DNA of 64,000 nt from Oliverpabstia intestinalis. GTDB taxonomy: Bacteria > Bacillota > Clostridia > Lachnospirales > Lachnospiraceae. The notes below the pieces were generated by a model. It ran no database searches. It saw only the letters and a program-made list of their open reading frames with translations, and was not told the origin of the DNA. Position numbers and translations under genes: made by a program. This document shows positions 1 through 8,060 of this stretch, piece by piece; position 1 is the first letter of the stretch; each line of letters begins with the position of its first letter. Location of the stretch: the NCBI RefSeq assembly GCF_009696065.1, contig NZ_VUMS01000002.1, forward strand, positions 1 through 64,000, read 5' to 3'.

Positions 1-1
1 A

Positions 2-100
2 TATTATGTAGCGACAGTAGGCAATATTACAGAAGAAGCTGTAAAAGAATATATACAGCAGCAAAAAGAAGAATCTAAAAGAGAAGATACACGACGGTAA
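2..100 (+). CDS. tnpA: IS200/IS605-family transposase TnpA, C-terminal fragment (cut by window edge)
   Basis: Only the last 32 codons lie in the window. They begin YYVATVGNITEEAVKEYI and end in a basic, Glu/Lys-rich tail. The pattern YYV-T-VG-(x)-EEAV-x-YI is typical of the C-terminal helix of the small Y1 (HUH) transposases of IS200/IS605 elements, which carry out single-strand transposition with a catalytic tyrosine. The catalytic HUH motif and the tyrosine would lie left of the window, so activity cannot be judged. The palindromes just downstream fit the right end of such an element. Family assignment is from a short stretch, hence moderate confidence. Confidence 0.7.
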   Translation, partial: YYVATVGNITEEAVKEYIQQQKEESKREDTRR

Positions 101-215
101 GCCTCTTTCAGAGGCAAGCCGGTATGAATGCTTGAGGCATCCGCCTTTTAGGCGTGCAGGCATAGGACCCTTATAGGGTCAACAACAAACCACCACTTGA
201 AGTGGTGGTTATGAC
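101..215 (+). mobile_element. Right-end region of an IS200/IS605-like element with subterminal hairpins
   Basis: Downstream of the transposase stop are three short palindromes in a row: GCCTC/GAGGC near 101-115, GACCCT-TAT-AGGGTC near 166-180, and an 11-bp perfect stem AACCACCACTT/AAGTGGTGGTT at 188-210. IS200/IS605 elements end in imperfect subterminal hairpins that the transposase recognises as single-stranded DNA, and they have no terminal inverted repeats or target duplication. The exact right boundary cannot be fixed from one copy; it probably lies shortly after 210. Confidence 0.6.
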
Positions 216-310
216 TTTCGACAGCAAAACCTTACATATCTATTTCTTATCAGAAAGATTCACTTTCCAAAGACACAAGATTTTTTACAGCCTCAGCGTC
301 TACGCAGACT

Positions 311-338
311 TTCACGAGGGTCAGCCGACCCTCGTGAA
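311..338. terminator. Perfect 12-bp hairpin
   Basis: TTCACGAGGGTC and GACCCTCGTGAA are perfectly complementary around a 4-nt AGCC loop. There is no T-tract directly after it, so a rho-independent terminator is not certain. It may instead be one arm of a structured extragenic repeat, because the sequence to its right (about 345-410) resembles the loop of the palindrome at 10397-10505. Confidence 0.5.
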
Positions 339-410
339 CATAGTCGGAGTTGACGATTAGCTCAGATTTGCGTTACCAGCGGTTGTCCGCTCCCAACGGG
401 CATGCACTCC

Positions 411-458
411 CTTTCGTCCGTCCTTTCGTCCGTCCTTTCGTCCGTCCTTTCGTCCGTC
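411..458. repeat. Four perfect tandem copies of a 12-bp unit
   Basis: CTTTCGTCCGTC is repeated four times without a mismatch (411-422, 423-434, 435-446, 447-458), followed by a partial unit. The repeat lies downstream of the stop codon of the leftward aldolase-like gene (501-1532). The 12-bp period keeps an open frame that reads RPFV repeatedly, but this frame has no ribosome binding site and no gene-like composition. The other sequence between 211 and 500 shows no gene. Confidence 0.9.
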
Positions 459-500
459 CTGAAGTCCTGAAGCTCCCTCTTCGAACGAACAACAGACAAG

Positions 501-1532
501 TTACAATTTCTCAATATCCCCGATCAACTGAGCCACTTCTTCCTCTGTGGTAGCCCAACTCGTACAAAATCTCGCAATAACCCCGTCCGGTGTACTTCCG
601 GTTTTTTCAAATGTATAATTCTGTCCAAGCACTTCCTGCTGCTTTTCATTCAAAATCACAAACTGCTGATTCGTAGGACTCTCTACCCAGAAAGTAATCC
701 CTTTCTTTGCAAAAGCATCCCGGATTTTCATAGCCAGCACATCCGCTTTTTTCGTGATTTCAGAATAAAGATCATTCTCCAGCAACGTATAAAACTGCAG
801 TCCCAGAAGCCATCCCTTTGCCAGAACTGCTCCGTTTTGCTTCATAAAAGCTTTAAATCTCCGTTTCAGATCATTCGAAGTGATAACCACAGCCTCACCA
901 AACAAAGCGCCGCATTTTGTTCCGCCAAAATAAAAAACATCCGTAAGAGCTGCAAAATCCTCAACGCTGATATCATTTTCCACAGCACCAAGTCCATATC
1001 CAAGACGTGCGCCGTCCACAAACAAATACATTCCATATTTATCACAAACCTCACGGATTGCTTTTAATTCTTCCAGTGAATACAAAGTGCCCTGTTCGGT
1101 AGGAAAAGACAAATAAACCATCTTAGGTTCTGTATAATATTCCGGTTCGTTTTCCTCATAATAAGCACCGGCGCATGCGTCAATCTGCGCGGCGGTGATT
1201 TTTCCGTCTGTATTTGGGATCGTCTGGATCTTGTGGTTTGTATTTTCCACGGAAGCTGCCTCGTGACAGTTAATATGTCCTGTATCTGCAGCAATCACAC
1301 TCTGAACAGAAGAAAGCGCACTGGCGATCACGATAAAGTTTGCCTGCGTAGCACCCGGGAAAAAGTGAACGGCTGCATCCGGGCAATGAACTCTTTCTCG
1401 GATCAGGTCGGCTGCTTTTTTACACCATTCATCTTCACCGTACCCTCCAAAACTATTATCATTGACAGCACTCAACGCCTCCAGAATCTCAGGATGGGCA
1501 CCGTGATTGTAATCATTATTAAAACGTATCAT
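501..1532 (-). CDS. Low-specificity L-threonine aldolase-like PLP enzyme
   Basis: A 343-residue fold-type I PLP enzyme of the beta-eliminating lyase / threonine aldolase family. Such enzymes split L-threonine or L-allo-threonine into glycine and acetaldehyde in the cytoplasm. The N-terminus RFNNDYNHGAHPEI is typical, VDGARL near residue 172 supplies the PLP-binding Asp173, and the Schiff-base lysine is K206 in FGGTKCGA. Length is normal for the family. The start is supported by an AGGAG site about 10 nt upstream. The gene is monocistronic as far as can be seen. Substrate cannot be told from sequence; other beta-eliminating lyases share the fold. Confidence 0.88.
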   Translation of the reverse strand: MIRFNNDYNHGAHPEILEALSAVNDNSFGGYGEDEWCKKAADLIRERVHCPDAAVHFFPGATQANFIVIASALSSVQSVIAADTGHINCHEAASVENTNHKIQTIPNTDGKITAAQIDACAGAYYEENEPEYYTEPKMVYLSFPTEQGTLYSLEELKAIREVCDKYGMYLFVDGARLGYGLGAVENDISVEDFAALTDVFYFGGTKCGALFGEAVVITSNDLKRRFKAFMKQNGAVLAKGWLLGLQFYTLLENDLYSEITKKADVLAMKIRDAFAKKGITFWVESPTNQQFVILNEKQQEVLGQNYTFEKTGSTPDGVIARFCTSWATTEEEVAQLIGDIEKL

Positions 1533-1655
1533 AATTAGAATTCTCCTTGTATAAAAATTGATTTACCCCTAGCCACAGGATGGAAAAGATTTGTACTTAT
1601 TGTATCTGTTCCAGGGGAAAATAGCAAGATAAAATAAAGCAGGCAGTCATGATAC

Positions 1656-1684
1656 TTGCTATCCGGTTGTGGGAATGGTAAAAT
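1656..1684 (+). promoter_or_regulatory. Predicted sigma-A promoter for the zinc-ribbon gene
   Basis: TTGCTA (1656-1661) and TAAAAT (1679-1684) are separated by 17 bp and lie about 60 bp upstream of the start codon at 1745. The -10 box matches consensus at 5 of 6 positions and the -35 at 4 of 6. Found by eye only. Confidence 0.45.
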
Positions 1685-1744
1685 TGATAAGAAAGCGGAT
1701 GACTTTTTTGCTTATTCTCAGAAAGAAAAGAGGAGTATAAAATA

Positions 1745-2014
1745 ATGTATTACGTACCAGACGGCACCAAAGAGTGCGGATTTTATGAATGTAAAAAATG
1801 CGGCAATCGGTTCCTGTCCCTGCAGACGATGAAAAGAATCCCATGCCCGGACTGCGAAGCCGAGATTGACTATGAAATCGGTCCGGATGAGTCCCTGGAA
1901 GATGTTCTTGATACCGCAGAACTGATCGAGAAAATAGAAGGTGTGGAAGAAGTAGAAAAAATGGATGCCCTGCTGAGCCTGGCGATCACCGGTGGAGATG
2001 ACAGCTGGATCTGA
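1745..2014 (+). CDS. Small zinc-ribbon protein of unknown function
   Basis: An 89-residue acidic protein. Two CxxC knuckles, CKKC (residues 16-19) and CPDC (residues 34-37), form a likely zinc ribbon in the first half. The second half is a Glu/Asp-rich helix. A GAGG site precedes the ATG. It stands alone between the aldolase-like gene (divergent) and the peptidase gene (convergent), with its own terminator. I do not recognise a specific function. The ribbon could bind nucleic acid or a protein, but nothing in the context decides this. Confidence 0.75.
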   Translation: MYYVPDGTKECGFYECKKCGNRFLSLQTMKRIPCPDCEAEIDYEIGPDESLEDVLDTAELIEKIEGVEEVEKMDALLSLAITGGDDSWI

Positions 2015-2044
2015 GAAATACAAATCTGTAAGCAAATAATCGAA

Positions 2045-2098
2045 AAAGACAGTCATACAGAGGAAGACAAAGATTTCCTCCTGTATGGCTGTCTTTTA
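2045..2098. terminator. Bidirectional terminator between convergent genes
   Basis: AAAGACAGTCATACAGAGGA pairs with TCCTCCTGTATGGCTGTCTT across a short loop. A T-run follows on the + strand, and the A-run at the left becomes a T-run on the - strand. It can serve both the zinc-ribbon gene and the convergent peptidase gene. Confidence 0.85.
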
Positions 2099-2105
2099 TG
2101 TATAA

Positions 2106-3266
2106 TTATAATGTTTTAAGCATTTCCTCCCACACAAACTGATTTTCCTCCCAGATAGTTTCAAACTGATCAGGTGAAACAGGGGTATCTCCGGTGCCGA
2201 CTTCGATGGTCAGACTGGGAATCCCCTGACTCAGGATCGCCCAGTCCTTATACCCGGCGGGATCGAGAGCCTGATAATCAGCGTCCAGTGGATAGCCTGT
2301 TGCAGCAGCGATCGTGTTGGCAAAAGAGAGAGTCTGGTCGTAGAGACTGCCTTCCTGGCCGAAATACCAGTAAATGACATCTCCCTGTGTGTGATAGCTG
2401 ATCGTACGGGAAAAGTGTTCCTGTAGAGTAAGCTGAATAAGAGCATTACTTTCTGCTTCACATCCGGGTGCCGTTCCTTTGTAATGATCGGCAGATGGGT
2501 GTCCGGCAGGATCCGCGTAACTGTCCCATAAAGCATCAAAGTTTCGGTTCAGATCCACACCGTTTGCATTGGATTTCCATTGTTCGAGATAATCATTATC
2601 TGAAAGAGAAGCCCCATCCATCTGTGAGATCTGTTCCAGATTCTTCCGGACTGTATCGGTCTGAACACCGTCCAGTCCCTGTTGACTGATGGAAACACCA
2701 TCCGGATTTACCATGCAGATCACATGGATCGCTGTATCCTGAAGCAGATCTTTATAGGAAATATCTCCGTAGGAATCTCCGCTTTTTATATGTTTAAGAA
2801 AAGAGACTGTCTGCTTCATGACAAGCTGACAGGTGATATATTCCCGGGCGTGAATACCGCCGTTGACCAGTATTTTTCTGGAAGCATCTTCATTTCCGAT
2901 AATAAAATGGAGAATCTGCCGCCCATCTGCAGTTTCTCCGAGACTGTCCGCAGAGAAAACAGAGGAATAACGGGATTTTAACAGATCAGTATCTGAAACC
3001 AGATCTTCGTAGGTATAGATAGATGGATTATGATCAACGATCAAAGGCTTATACTCCTTTCGACAGAAGAAAATAAAAACGGTGGATAAAACAAGAATAA
3101 GAACGACAGCGGGAACAGCCAGACGGCCAACGAGCCTGTGCTGCTTCTTTTTAGGCCCGGGATGTCTGGATCTTTGTGCTGACACAGCAGTCAGCCGTGT
3201 GCCGCAGGAACTGCAAAAATTTGTGCTGTCATTATAAGCCGCACCGCAGCTTGAACATTTTTTCAT
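2106..3266 (-). CDS. Membrane-anchored M14-family zinc carboxypeptidase with N-terminal zinc ribbon
   Basis: A 386-residue protein. Residues 4-22 carry two CxxC pairs (CSSC, CSSC) of a zinc-ribbon domain. A basic linker follows, then one transmembrane helix at about 48-67. The rest is a peptidase M14 domain with zinc ligands H139 and E142 (HAREY), H292 (SYHTQG), substrate-binding N240-R241 (LNRNF) and general base E355 (IEVGTG). M14 enzymes remove C-terminal residues or cleave gamma-D-Glu-diaminopimelate bonds. The topology puts the ribbon inside and the peptidase outside, so a cell-wall peptide substrate is likely but inferred. A GGGGGAAGG site precedes the start. Confidence 0.88.
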   Translation of the reverse strand: MKKCSSCGAAYNDSTNFCSSCGTRLTAVSAQRSRHPGPKKKQHRLVGRLAVPAVVLILVLSTVFIFFCRKEYKPLIVDHNPSIYTYEDLVSDTDLLKSRYSSVFSADSLGETADGRQILHFIIGNEDASRKILVNGGIHAREYITCQLVMKQTVSFLKHIKSGDSYGDISYKDLLQDTAIHVICMVNPDGVSISQQGLDGVQTDTVRKNLEQISQMDGASLSDNDYLEQWKSNANGVDLNRNFDALWDSYADPAGHPSADHYKGTAPGCEAESNALIQLTLQEHFSRTISYHTQGDVIYWYFGQEGSLYDQTLSFANTIAAATGYPLDADYQALDPAGYKDWAILSQGIPSLTIEVGTGDTPVSPDQFETIWEENQFVWEEMLKTL

Positions 3267-3338
3267 GAACCTTCCCCCTCATAAATAATGTATGCAGATA
3301 TCTTATCACGAAAGCAACAGCTTCACAACCGGATTGAT

Positions 3339-3366
3339 TTTACAAATAACAGATTTGTGATATGAT
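3339..3366 (+). promoter_or_regulatory. Predicted promoter of the MoxR/VWA operon
   Basis: TTTACA (3339-3344) and TATGAT (3361-3366) with a 16-bp spacer, 40 bp upstream of the ATPase start codon. Each box matches consensus at 5 of 6 positions. By eye only. Confidence 0.5.
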
Positions 3367-3406
3367 AGTTACAGCATTTCAGAAAGAAACAGAAAGGAAG
3401 TAATCA

Positions 3407-4354
3407 ATGGTGTTTGATATCATAGAGCATCTGCAGATCAGACCGGAATTAAAGGAGTCCATACTTGAATTTCGAAAACAATATCCCGTGGAGCCACAGT
3501 TTCAGTCCAGGATACCCGTTCCGAGTAACATTTATTATGGAACAGATATCTGGGAAAGGGCAGTGACGGCACTTTTATGCGGGAAAAATATTTTGCTTGT
3601 TGGTCATAAAGCCACCGGAAAAAATATTTTTGCGGAAAATCTTGCCGCCGCATTCGCAAGACCGCGGTGGGATGTATCGTTTCATGTCAATATGGATGCT
3701 GCATCTCTGATCGGTATGGATACTTTTAAAAAACAGGAAGTAATTTTCCGTCCGGGTCCGATCTGCTGTGCGGCGCAGCATGGTGGATTTGCGGTGCTCG
3801 ACGAGATTAATATGGCAAAAAATGAAGCTCTGGCGGTACTTCATGGAACGCTGGACTTTCGAAGAAGCATCGATGTGCCGGGATATGAGCGGATCGACCT
3901 GCACCCGGCCACCCGTTTCATCGCCACGATGAACTATGGGTATGCGGGAACAAAAGAACTGAACGAAGCACTGGTTTCCCGCTTTGTGGTGATCCGGATG
4001 CCGATGATCTCGCAGGAACACCTGATTTTGTTATTACAGGATCACTATCCGACACTGAAAACTGAAGGTGCAAAAGAACTGGCAGCCGTCTACCTGGATC
4101 TTCAGAAAAAGTGTGAAAATGCCCAGATTTCTTCCCGTGCCATGGATCTTCGGGGGCTTCTTGACGGTGTGGCACTGATGGAAAAAGGATTGAACGTACA
4201 GGATGCGCTGGACATGGGAATTACCAATAAAACCTTTGACCCATATGAGCAGACACTGATTCAGGATACGATTCGGGGACGAATCTCAAAAAAGATGAAA
4301 CCGGAAGATTTATTTGAAGAAAAATGTGGTTCTCGCAGAAAAGAATTCGCATAA
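3407..4354 (+). CDS. MoxR/CbbQ-type AAA+ ATPase
   Basis: A 315-residue AAA+ ATPase of the MoxR type. The P-loop reads GHKATGKN near residues 65-73 and Walker B is FAVLDEIN near 129, followed by a sensor region (ATMNYGYAG). MoxR ATPases act with a VWA-domain partner as chaperone-like remodelling machines, for example loading metals or cofactors into enzymes (NorQ/NorD, CbbQ/CbbO). The VWA partner is encoded directly downstream, so the pair very probably works together. Neither gene reveals the client, and no obvious client enzyme is adjacent. GGAAG precedes the ATG with good spacing. Confidence 0.85.
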   Translation: MVFDIIEHLQIRPELKESILEFRKQYPVEPQFQSRIPVPSNIYYGTDIWERAVTALLCGKNILLVGHKATGKNIFAENLAAAFARPRWDVSFHVNMDAASLIGMDTFKKQEVIFRPGPICCAAQHGGFAVLDEINMAKNEALAVLHGTLDFRRSIDVPGYERIDLHPATRFIATMNYGYAGTKELNEALVSRFVVIRMPMISQEHLILLLQDHYPTLKTEGAKELAAVYLDLQKKCENAQISSRAMDLRGLLDGVALMEKGLNVQDALDMGITNKTFDPYEQTLIQDTIRGRISKKMKPEDLFEEKCGSRRKEFA

Positions 4355-4388
4355 ACACTCTATCATAATAAAAGGACAGTGCAAAGAC

Positions 4389-6167
4389 ATGGAACAGCAG
4401 GAGATGCAGGAAGAACGGAGAGCGAGAAATTTTGTTTGGGCAGCGGCGGAACAGTATGGGCTGGAACCGCTGTTTCTCGCCTATGCACCGGATGGGACGG
4501 CGGATATGTATCTGAATATTATTATCGGTCTCAGTTATAAGTGGTATGATGCCCAAAAACTGGAAACATTTTTTCATATGCTCGGTGGCAGGCAGGAGGA
4601 ACTATATCAGGGGATGCTGTGGATCGGTCTGGAACAGGCATTATACGAAAAAGAACAGGCGCATCGGCCGGCACTTACGGATCTTCGCCAGGAATATGCA
4701 CAGGAAAATCTGGGGAGGTATCGTTCGTTTAAAGAATATGAACTGATTGATCAGCTGCGAAACGGACATTGTGCGGCTATTCTGGGTCAGGACTCCGGGT
4801 TATCCGGAAGAATGGAAGAACTGCTTCAGGAACTGACGTTTACCGGAGATATGGAGATCGAACAGATCATCGCCAGGATGAAAGTGATCCTGTGGAAATA
4901 TTTTTCTTATGAACCGAAGCCGATAAAAAAAGAGCGGGGAACGTATTTTCTGCAAAAACTGCTGCCTGCATTTCATTCGATCGGCAAGATGCATGCTACC
5001 TACGTGAAGACAAAGCGGTATGACGATCCGGTGTGGGAAGAGTCCGGAAACGGAGGAACCATGGAAAGAGCCAGACATTATCTGCTTCAGTTTTCCAGGA
5101 AGGGAGACGGGGAAAAAGACCGGGCGTATATTGAGGGATGTTTTGGTTCCAGTATCTGTTCTCCCGGGGAAGAAAAACTGATGGAAGAAGAATTGTGTAC
5201 AGAGAATCATAAAAACAGCCATATTTATATAACCGAAGGATATTCGAAGGCTGTTTCTCCGGCCGGAGAATGGTGGAACGAAAAAGCGGCTGAAGCGGAA
5301 AAGAAGATTGACAGAAGAGAGGCAAAGGGGATTCAGGAGTTCCGGGAGAATTGCAGAAGACAGACAGAGAAAAATCGGCAGTATTACGAGAAAAATCGAA
5401 CCATCTATGAGAACAGTATCCGCAGAATGACAGAAAAACTCCGTCTGGAACTGGATACCCGCCTTGATGACGTTCCTTTACGGGCAAGACAGGGAAAAAT
5501 CTGTGCCAGTCAGGTATGGAGAGCACTGTATCTGGAGGATCCAAGAATCTTTGAAAAAAGAGAAGAGGTATCAGATGCAGGGTTCTCCGTAGATATCCTG
5601 ATTGATGCGTCCTCCTCCCGGAAAGACAGTCAGGAACAGATTGCAGCGCAATCCTATATTCTTGTGAAAAGTCTGGATCTTTGCAGGATTCCGCTACAGG
5701 TGTATTCTTATTGCAGTATTCGCGGATATACGGTTTTGCGGTTGTTTCAGTCTTACGGGGAGATAGACCGGGCAGAAGAGGTATTTTCCTATGTGGCGGT
5801 GGGGAATAACCGCGACGGACTGGCACTTCGGGGAGCCGGTCATCTGATGGAAAACAGTGAACAGGAGAAGAAGTTATTGCTTGTCCTCACCGATGGCAGC
5901 CCGCAGGATGACCGGATCGCAGCCGAAGGTGCATTTTACAAAAACAGAGAATACACGGATCAGATTGCAGTGGAAGACACGACCGAACAGGTACAGCACC
6001 TGAAAAGGAAAGGCATTCAGGTCGTAGGTATTTTCATGGGGACAGAGCGCGGACTCCAGACCGCTCACCGGATCTTTGGACGAGATTTTGTGCGGATCGA
6101 GAATATTCAGCAGTTTTCCGAAGTGGTGGGAAAGATCCTGCAGGAGAAAATCAGGGAGATAATTTGA
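4389..6167 (+). CDS. VWA-domain protein, partner of the MoxR ATPase
   Basis: About 592 residues if it starts at 4389; an upstream in-frame start at 4314 would overlap the ATPase gene by 41 bp. The first two thirds are helical and charged, with a Lys/Glu-rich coiled stretch. The C-terminal part is a von Willebrand A domain with a MIDAS motif DASSSRKDS and the later LTDGSPQDD, similar in plan to CbbO, NorD and CobT. Such proteins form complexes with MoxR ATPases. The stop codon overlaps the -35 box of the next operon's promoter. I do not know the substrate. Confidence 0.8.
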   Translation: MEQQEMQEERRARNFVWAAAEQYGLEPLFLAYAPDGTADMYLNIIIGLSYKWYDAQKLETFFHMLGGRQEELYQGMLWIGLEQALYEKEQAHRPALTDLRQEYAQENLGRYRSFKEYELIDQLRNGHCAAILGQDSGLSGRMEELLQELTFTGDMEIEQIIARMKVILWKYFSYEPKPIKKERGTYFLQKLLPAFHSIGKMHATYVKTKRYDDPVWEESGNGGTMERARHYLLQFSRKGDGEKDRAYIEGCFGSSICSPGEEKLMEEELCTENHKNSHIYITEGYSKAVSPAGEWWNEKAAEAEKKIDRREAKGIQEFRENCRRQTEKNRQYYEKNRTIYENSIRRMTEKLRLELDTRLDDVPLRARQGKICASQVWRALYLEDPRIFEKREEVSDAGFSVDILIDASSSRKDSQEQIAAQSYILVKSLDLCRIPLQVYSYCSIRGYTVLRLFQSYGEIDRAEEVFSYVAVGNNRDGLALRGAGHLMENSEQEKKLLLVLTDGSPQDDRIAAEGAFYKNREYTDQIAVEDTTEQVQHLKRKGIQVVGIFMGTERGLQTAHRIFGRDFVRIENIQQFSEVVGKILQEKIREII

Positions 6168-6192
6168 CAAATCCTGTTTATTGTGCTAAAGT
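6164..6192 (+). promoter_or_regulatory. Predicted promoter of the choline module
   Basis: A perfect TTGACA (6164-6169) overlaps the stop codon of the VWA gene. TAAAGT (6187-6192) follows after exactly 17 bp. Transcription would begin near 6199, just before the hairpin at 6211-6237. Confidence 0.6.
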
Positions 6193-6210
6193 ATGACAAG
6201 AGTAATTCGT

Positions 6211-6243
6211 ACCCGGTTTTCCAGGTGAAGACCGGGTTATTTA
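6211..6243 (+). terminator. Leader hairpin / possible attenuator
   Basis: ACCCGGT (6211-6217) pairs with ACCGGGT (6231-6237), followed by TATTTAT. It may end transcripts of the MoxR/VWA operon. Because a good promoter lies just upstream, it would also sit in the 5' leader of the choline module, about 45 nt before its first start codon, and could act as an attenuator. Confidence 0.55.
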
Positions 6244-6281
6244 TAAATCAAATGTTCACAAAAGGAGAAAACAGACTGTAT

Positions 6282-8060
6282 ATGAACAAACAAGAAAGCG
6301 ATATCATGAAAATACTATTACAGACTCCCTTTATCAACCAGCGGATGCTGGCAGAAGCTTCCGGACATTCGCTGGGGGTGGTGAATCGTTCGGTGAAAGA
6401 ACTGGTGGCTCAGGGCTATCTGGATGAGCAGTTATGGCCGACTTCCCGGGCAAAGAAAGAATTTCAGGAGCGGTCTCCGAAAAGAGCGATTATCCTGGCA
6501 GCCGGTTTCGGGATGCGGATGGTTCCCATCAACACAGAGGTGCCGAAAGGACTGTTGGAAGTCAACAAAGAACCTCTGATTGAGCGGCAGATCCGCCAGC
6601 TTCATGAAGTCGGGATCCGGGAGATCTATGTGGTAGTCGGATTTATGAAAGAGCGATATGAGTATCTGATCGATGAGTTTGGTGTGGAACTGGTGGTTAA
6701 TCCGGACTATATGACGAAAAACAATTTACATTCTGTCAGGCTGGTGAGACGCCATCTGGAGAATGCGTATATCATTCCCTGCGACATCTGGTGTGACCGG
6801 AATCCCTTTGACCGGTACGAGTCCTACTCCTGGTACATGGTCAGTGATCTGGTGGAAAATGAAAGCTCTGTCCGCGTCAACCGGAAAATGGAACTGGTCA
6901 CGGTTCCGGAAGGAAATGGCGGCAATGCAATGATCGGAATCTGTTATCTGACCGGGGAAGAAGCAGGTATCGTTGCGGAAAACATAGAAAAGCTGAGCAG
7001 GGATCTGCGATATGACGGTGTTTTCTGGGAGGAAGCATTATATCGAAAAGATAAAATGATCGTTGCTGCCAGGGTGGTACACGGTTCGGATGTTGTAGAA
7101 ATCAATACATACGAACAGCTGCGGGAACTTGACAGCCATTCCGGCCAGTTAAAAACCGATGCGATCCAGGTAATCTGCCAGGCACTTGGTGTAAAACAGG
7201 ACGAGATTACCGATATCACCGTACTGAAAAAGGGAATGACCAACAGATCCTTCTTATTTACAACTAAGGGAAAAAAATACATTATGCGCATCCCCGGTGA
7301 GGGAACGGAACAGCTGATCGACCGGAGGGAAGAAGCAGCAGTTTATCAGACCATCGACGGAAAGAAAATATGCGATGACATTGCATATATCAATCCGGAG
7401 AATGGATACAAGATCACGGAATTTCTGGAAGGTGCGAGAGTCTGTGATCCTGAATGTCCCGGGGACGTGGAAAAATGCATGAAGCGCCTGAGAAGGTTTC
7501 ATGAGATGAAACTGCAGGTGGAGCATACCTTTGATATTTTCGGGCAGATGGAGTTTTACGAAAAGCTGTGGGGTAATACTCCATCAGATTACCGGGATTA
7601 TCAGAAGACAAAAGAGCATGTACTGGAACTTCGTCCATATATTGAACAGTGGAGTGGGGAAAAGGTACTGACCCATATCGATGCAGTGCCGGATAATTTT
7701 CTGTTTATAGAAAAAAACGGTGAAGAGGAGATCCGCCTGATAGACTGGGAGTACGCAGGGATGCAGGATCCTCATGTAGATATTGCCATGTTTGCTGTTT
7801 ATGCGATGTATGACAGGGAGCAGGTGGATGCGCTGATCGATGCTTATTTTCCGGAAGGGTGCAAAAATGAGATCCGGATCAAGATCTACTGCTATATCGC
7901 AGCATGCGGACTTTTGTGGAGCAACTGGTGTGAGTATAAAAAAAGTCTGGGTGTAGAGTTTGGCGAGTATTCGCTGCGGCAGTACCGATATGCGAAAGAG
8001 TATTATAGAATTGTAAAGGAAGAACTCAGTCAAATCAAAGGAGCAAAAAATCATGAATAA
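6282..8060 (+). CDS. Fusion: winged helix + LicC-like nucleotidyltransferase + LicA-like choline kinase
   Basis: About 592 residues from the ATG at 6282 (6252 is an alternative; an earlier one at 6183 falls in the leader). Residues 1-60 resemble a winged-helix DNA-binding domain. Residues about 68-300 are a nucleotidyltransferase starting AIILAAGFGMRM with PKGLLEVN, as in LicC, which makes CDP-choline from CTP and phosphocholine. Residues about 315-590 are an aminoglycoside/choline-kinase fold with catalytic HIDAVPDN (H465) and the metal-binding D488 in IDWEYAG. Together they could turn choline into CDP-choline. The two genes downstream support this. A licCA fusion is known in Treponema; the added helix-turn-helix is unusual. 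Confidence 0.83.
   Translation: MNKQESDIMKILLQTPFINQRMLAEASGHSLGVVNRSVKELVAQGYLDEQLWPTSRAKKEFQERSPKRAIILAAGFGMRMVPINTEVPKGLLEVNKEPLIERQIRQLHEVGIREIYVVVGFMKERYEYLIDEFGVELVVNPDYMTKNNLHSVRLVRRHLENAYIIPCDIWCDRNPFDRYESYSWYMVSDLVENESSVRVNRKMELVTVPEGNGGNAMIGICYLTGEEAGIVAENIEKLSRDLRYDGVFWEEALYRKDKMIVAARVVHGSDVVEINTYEQLRELDSHSGQLKTDAIQVICQALGVKQDEITDITVLKKGMTNRSFLFTTKGKKYIMRIPGEGTEQLIDRREEAAVYQTIDGKKICDDIAYINPENGYKITEFLEGARVCDPECPGDVEKCMKRLRRFHEMKLQVEHTFDIFGQMEFYEKLWGNTPSDYRDYQKTKEHVLELRPYIEQWSGEKVLTHIDAVPDNFLFIEKNGEEEIRLIDWEYAGMQDPHVDIAMFAVYAMYDREQVDALIDAYFPEGCKNEIRIKIYCYIAACGLLWSNWCEYKKSLGVEFGEYSLRQYRYAKEYYRIVKEELSQIKGAKNHE

Noticed and set aside
411-458. CRISPR array
   Set aside because: The units are directly adjacent without spacers and are only 12 bp long.
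350-553. 67-residue open frame with RPFV repeats
   Set aside because: It is a by-product of the 12-bp tandem repeat, overlaps the aldolase-like gene's end and has no ribosome binding site.
4996-5826. 276-residue open frame on the - strand
   Set aside because: It lies fully inside the VWA gene, is Pro/Ser/Arg-rich and has no plausible start signal.
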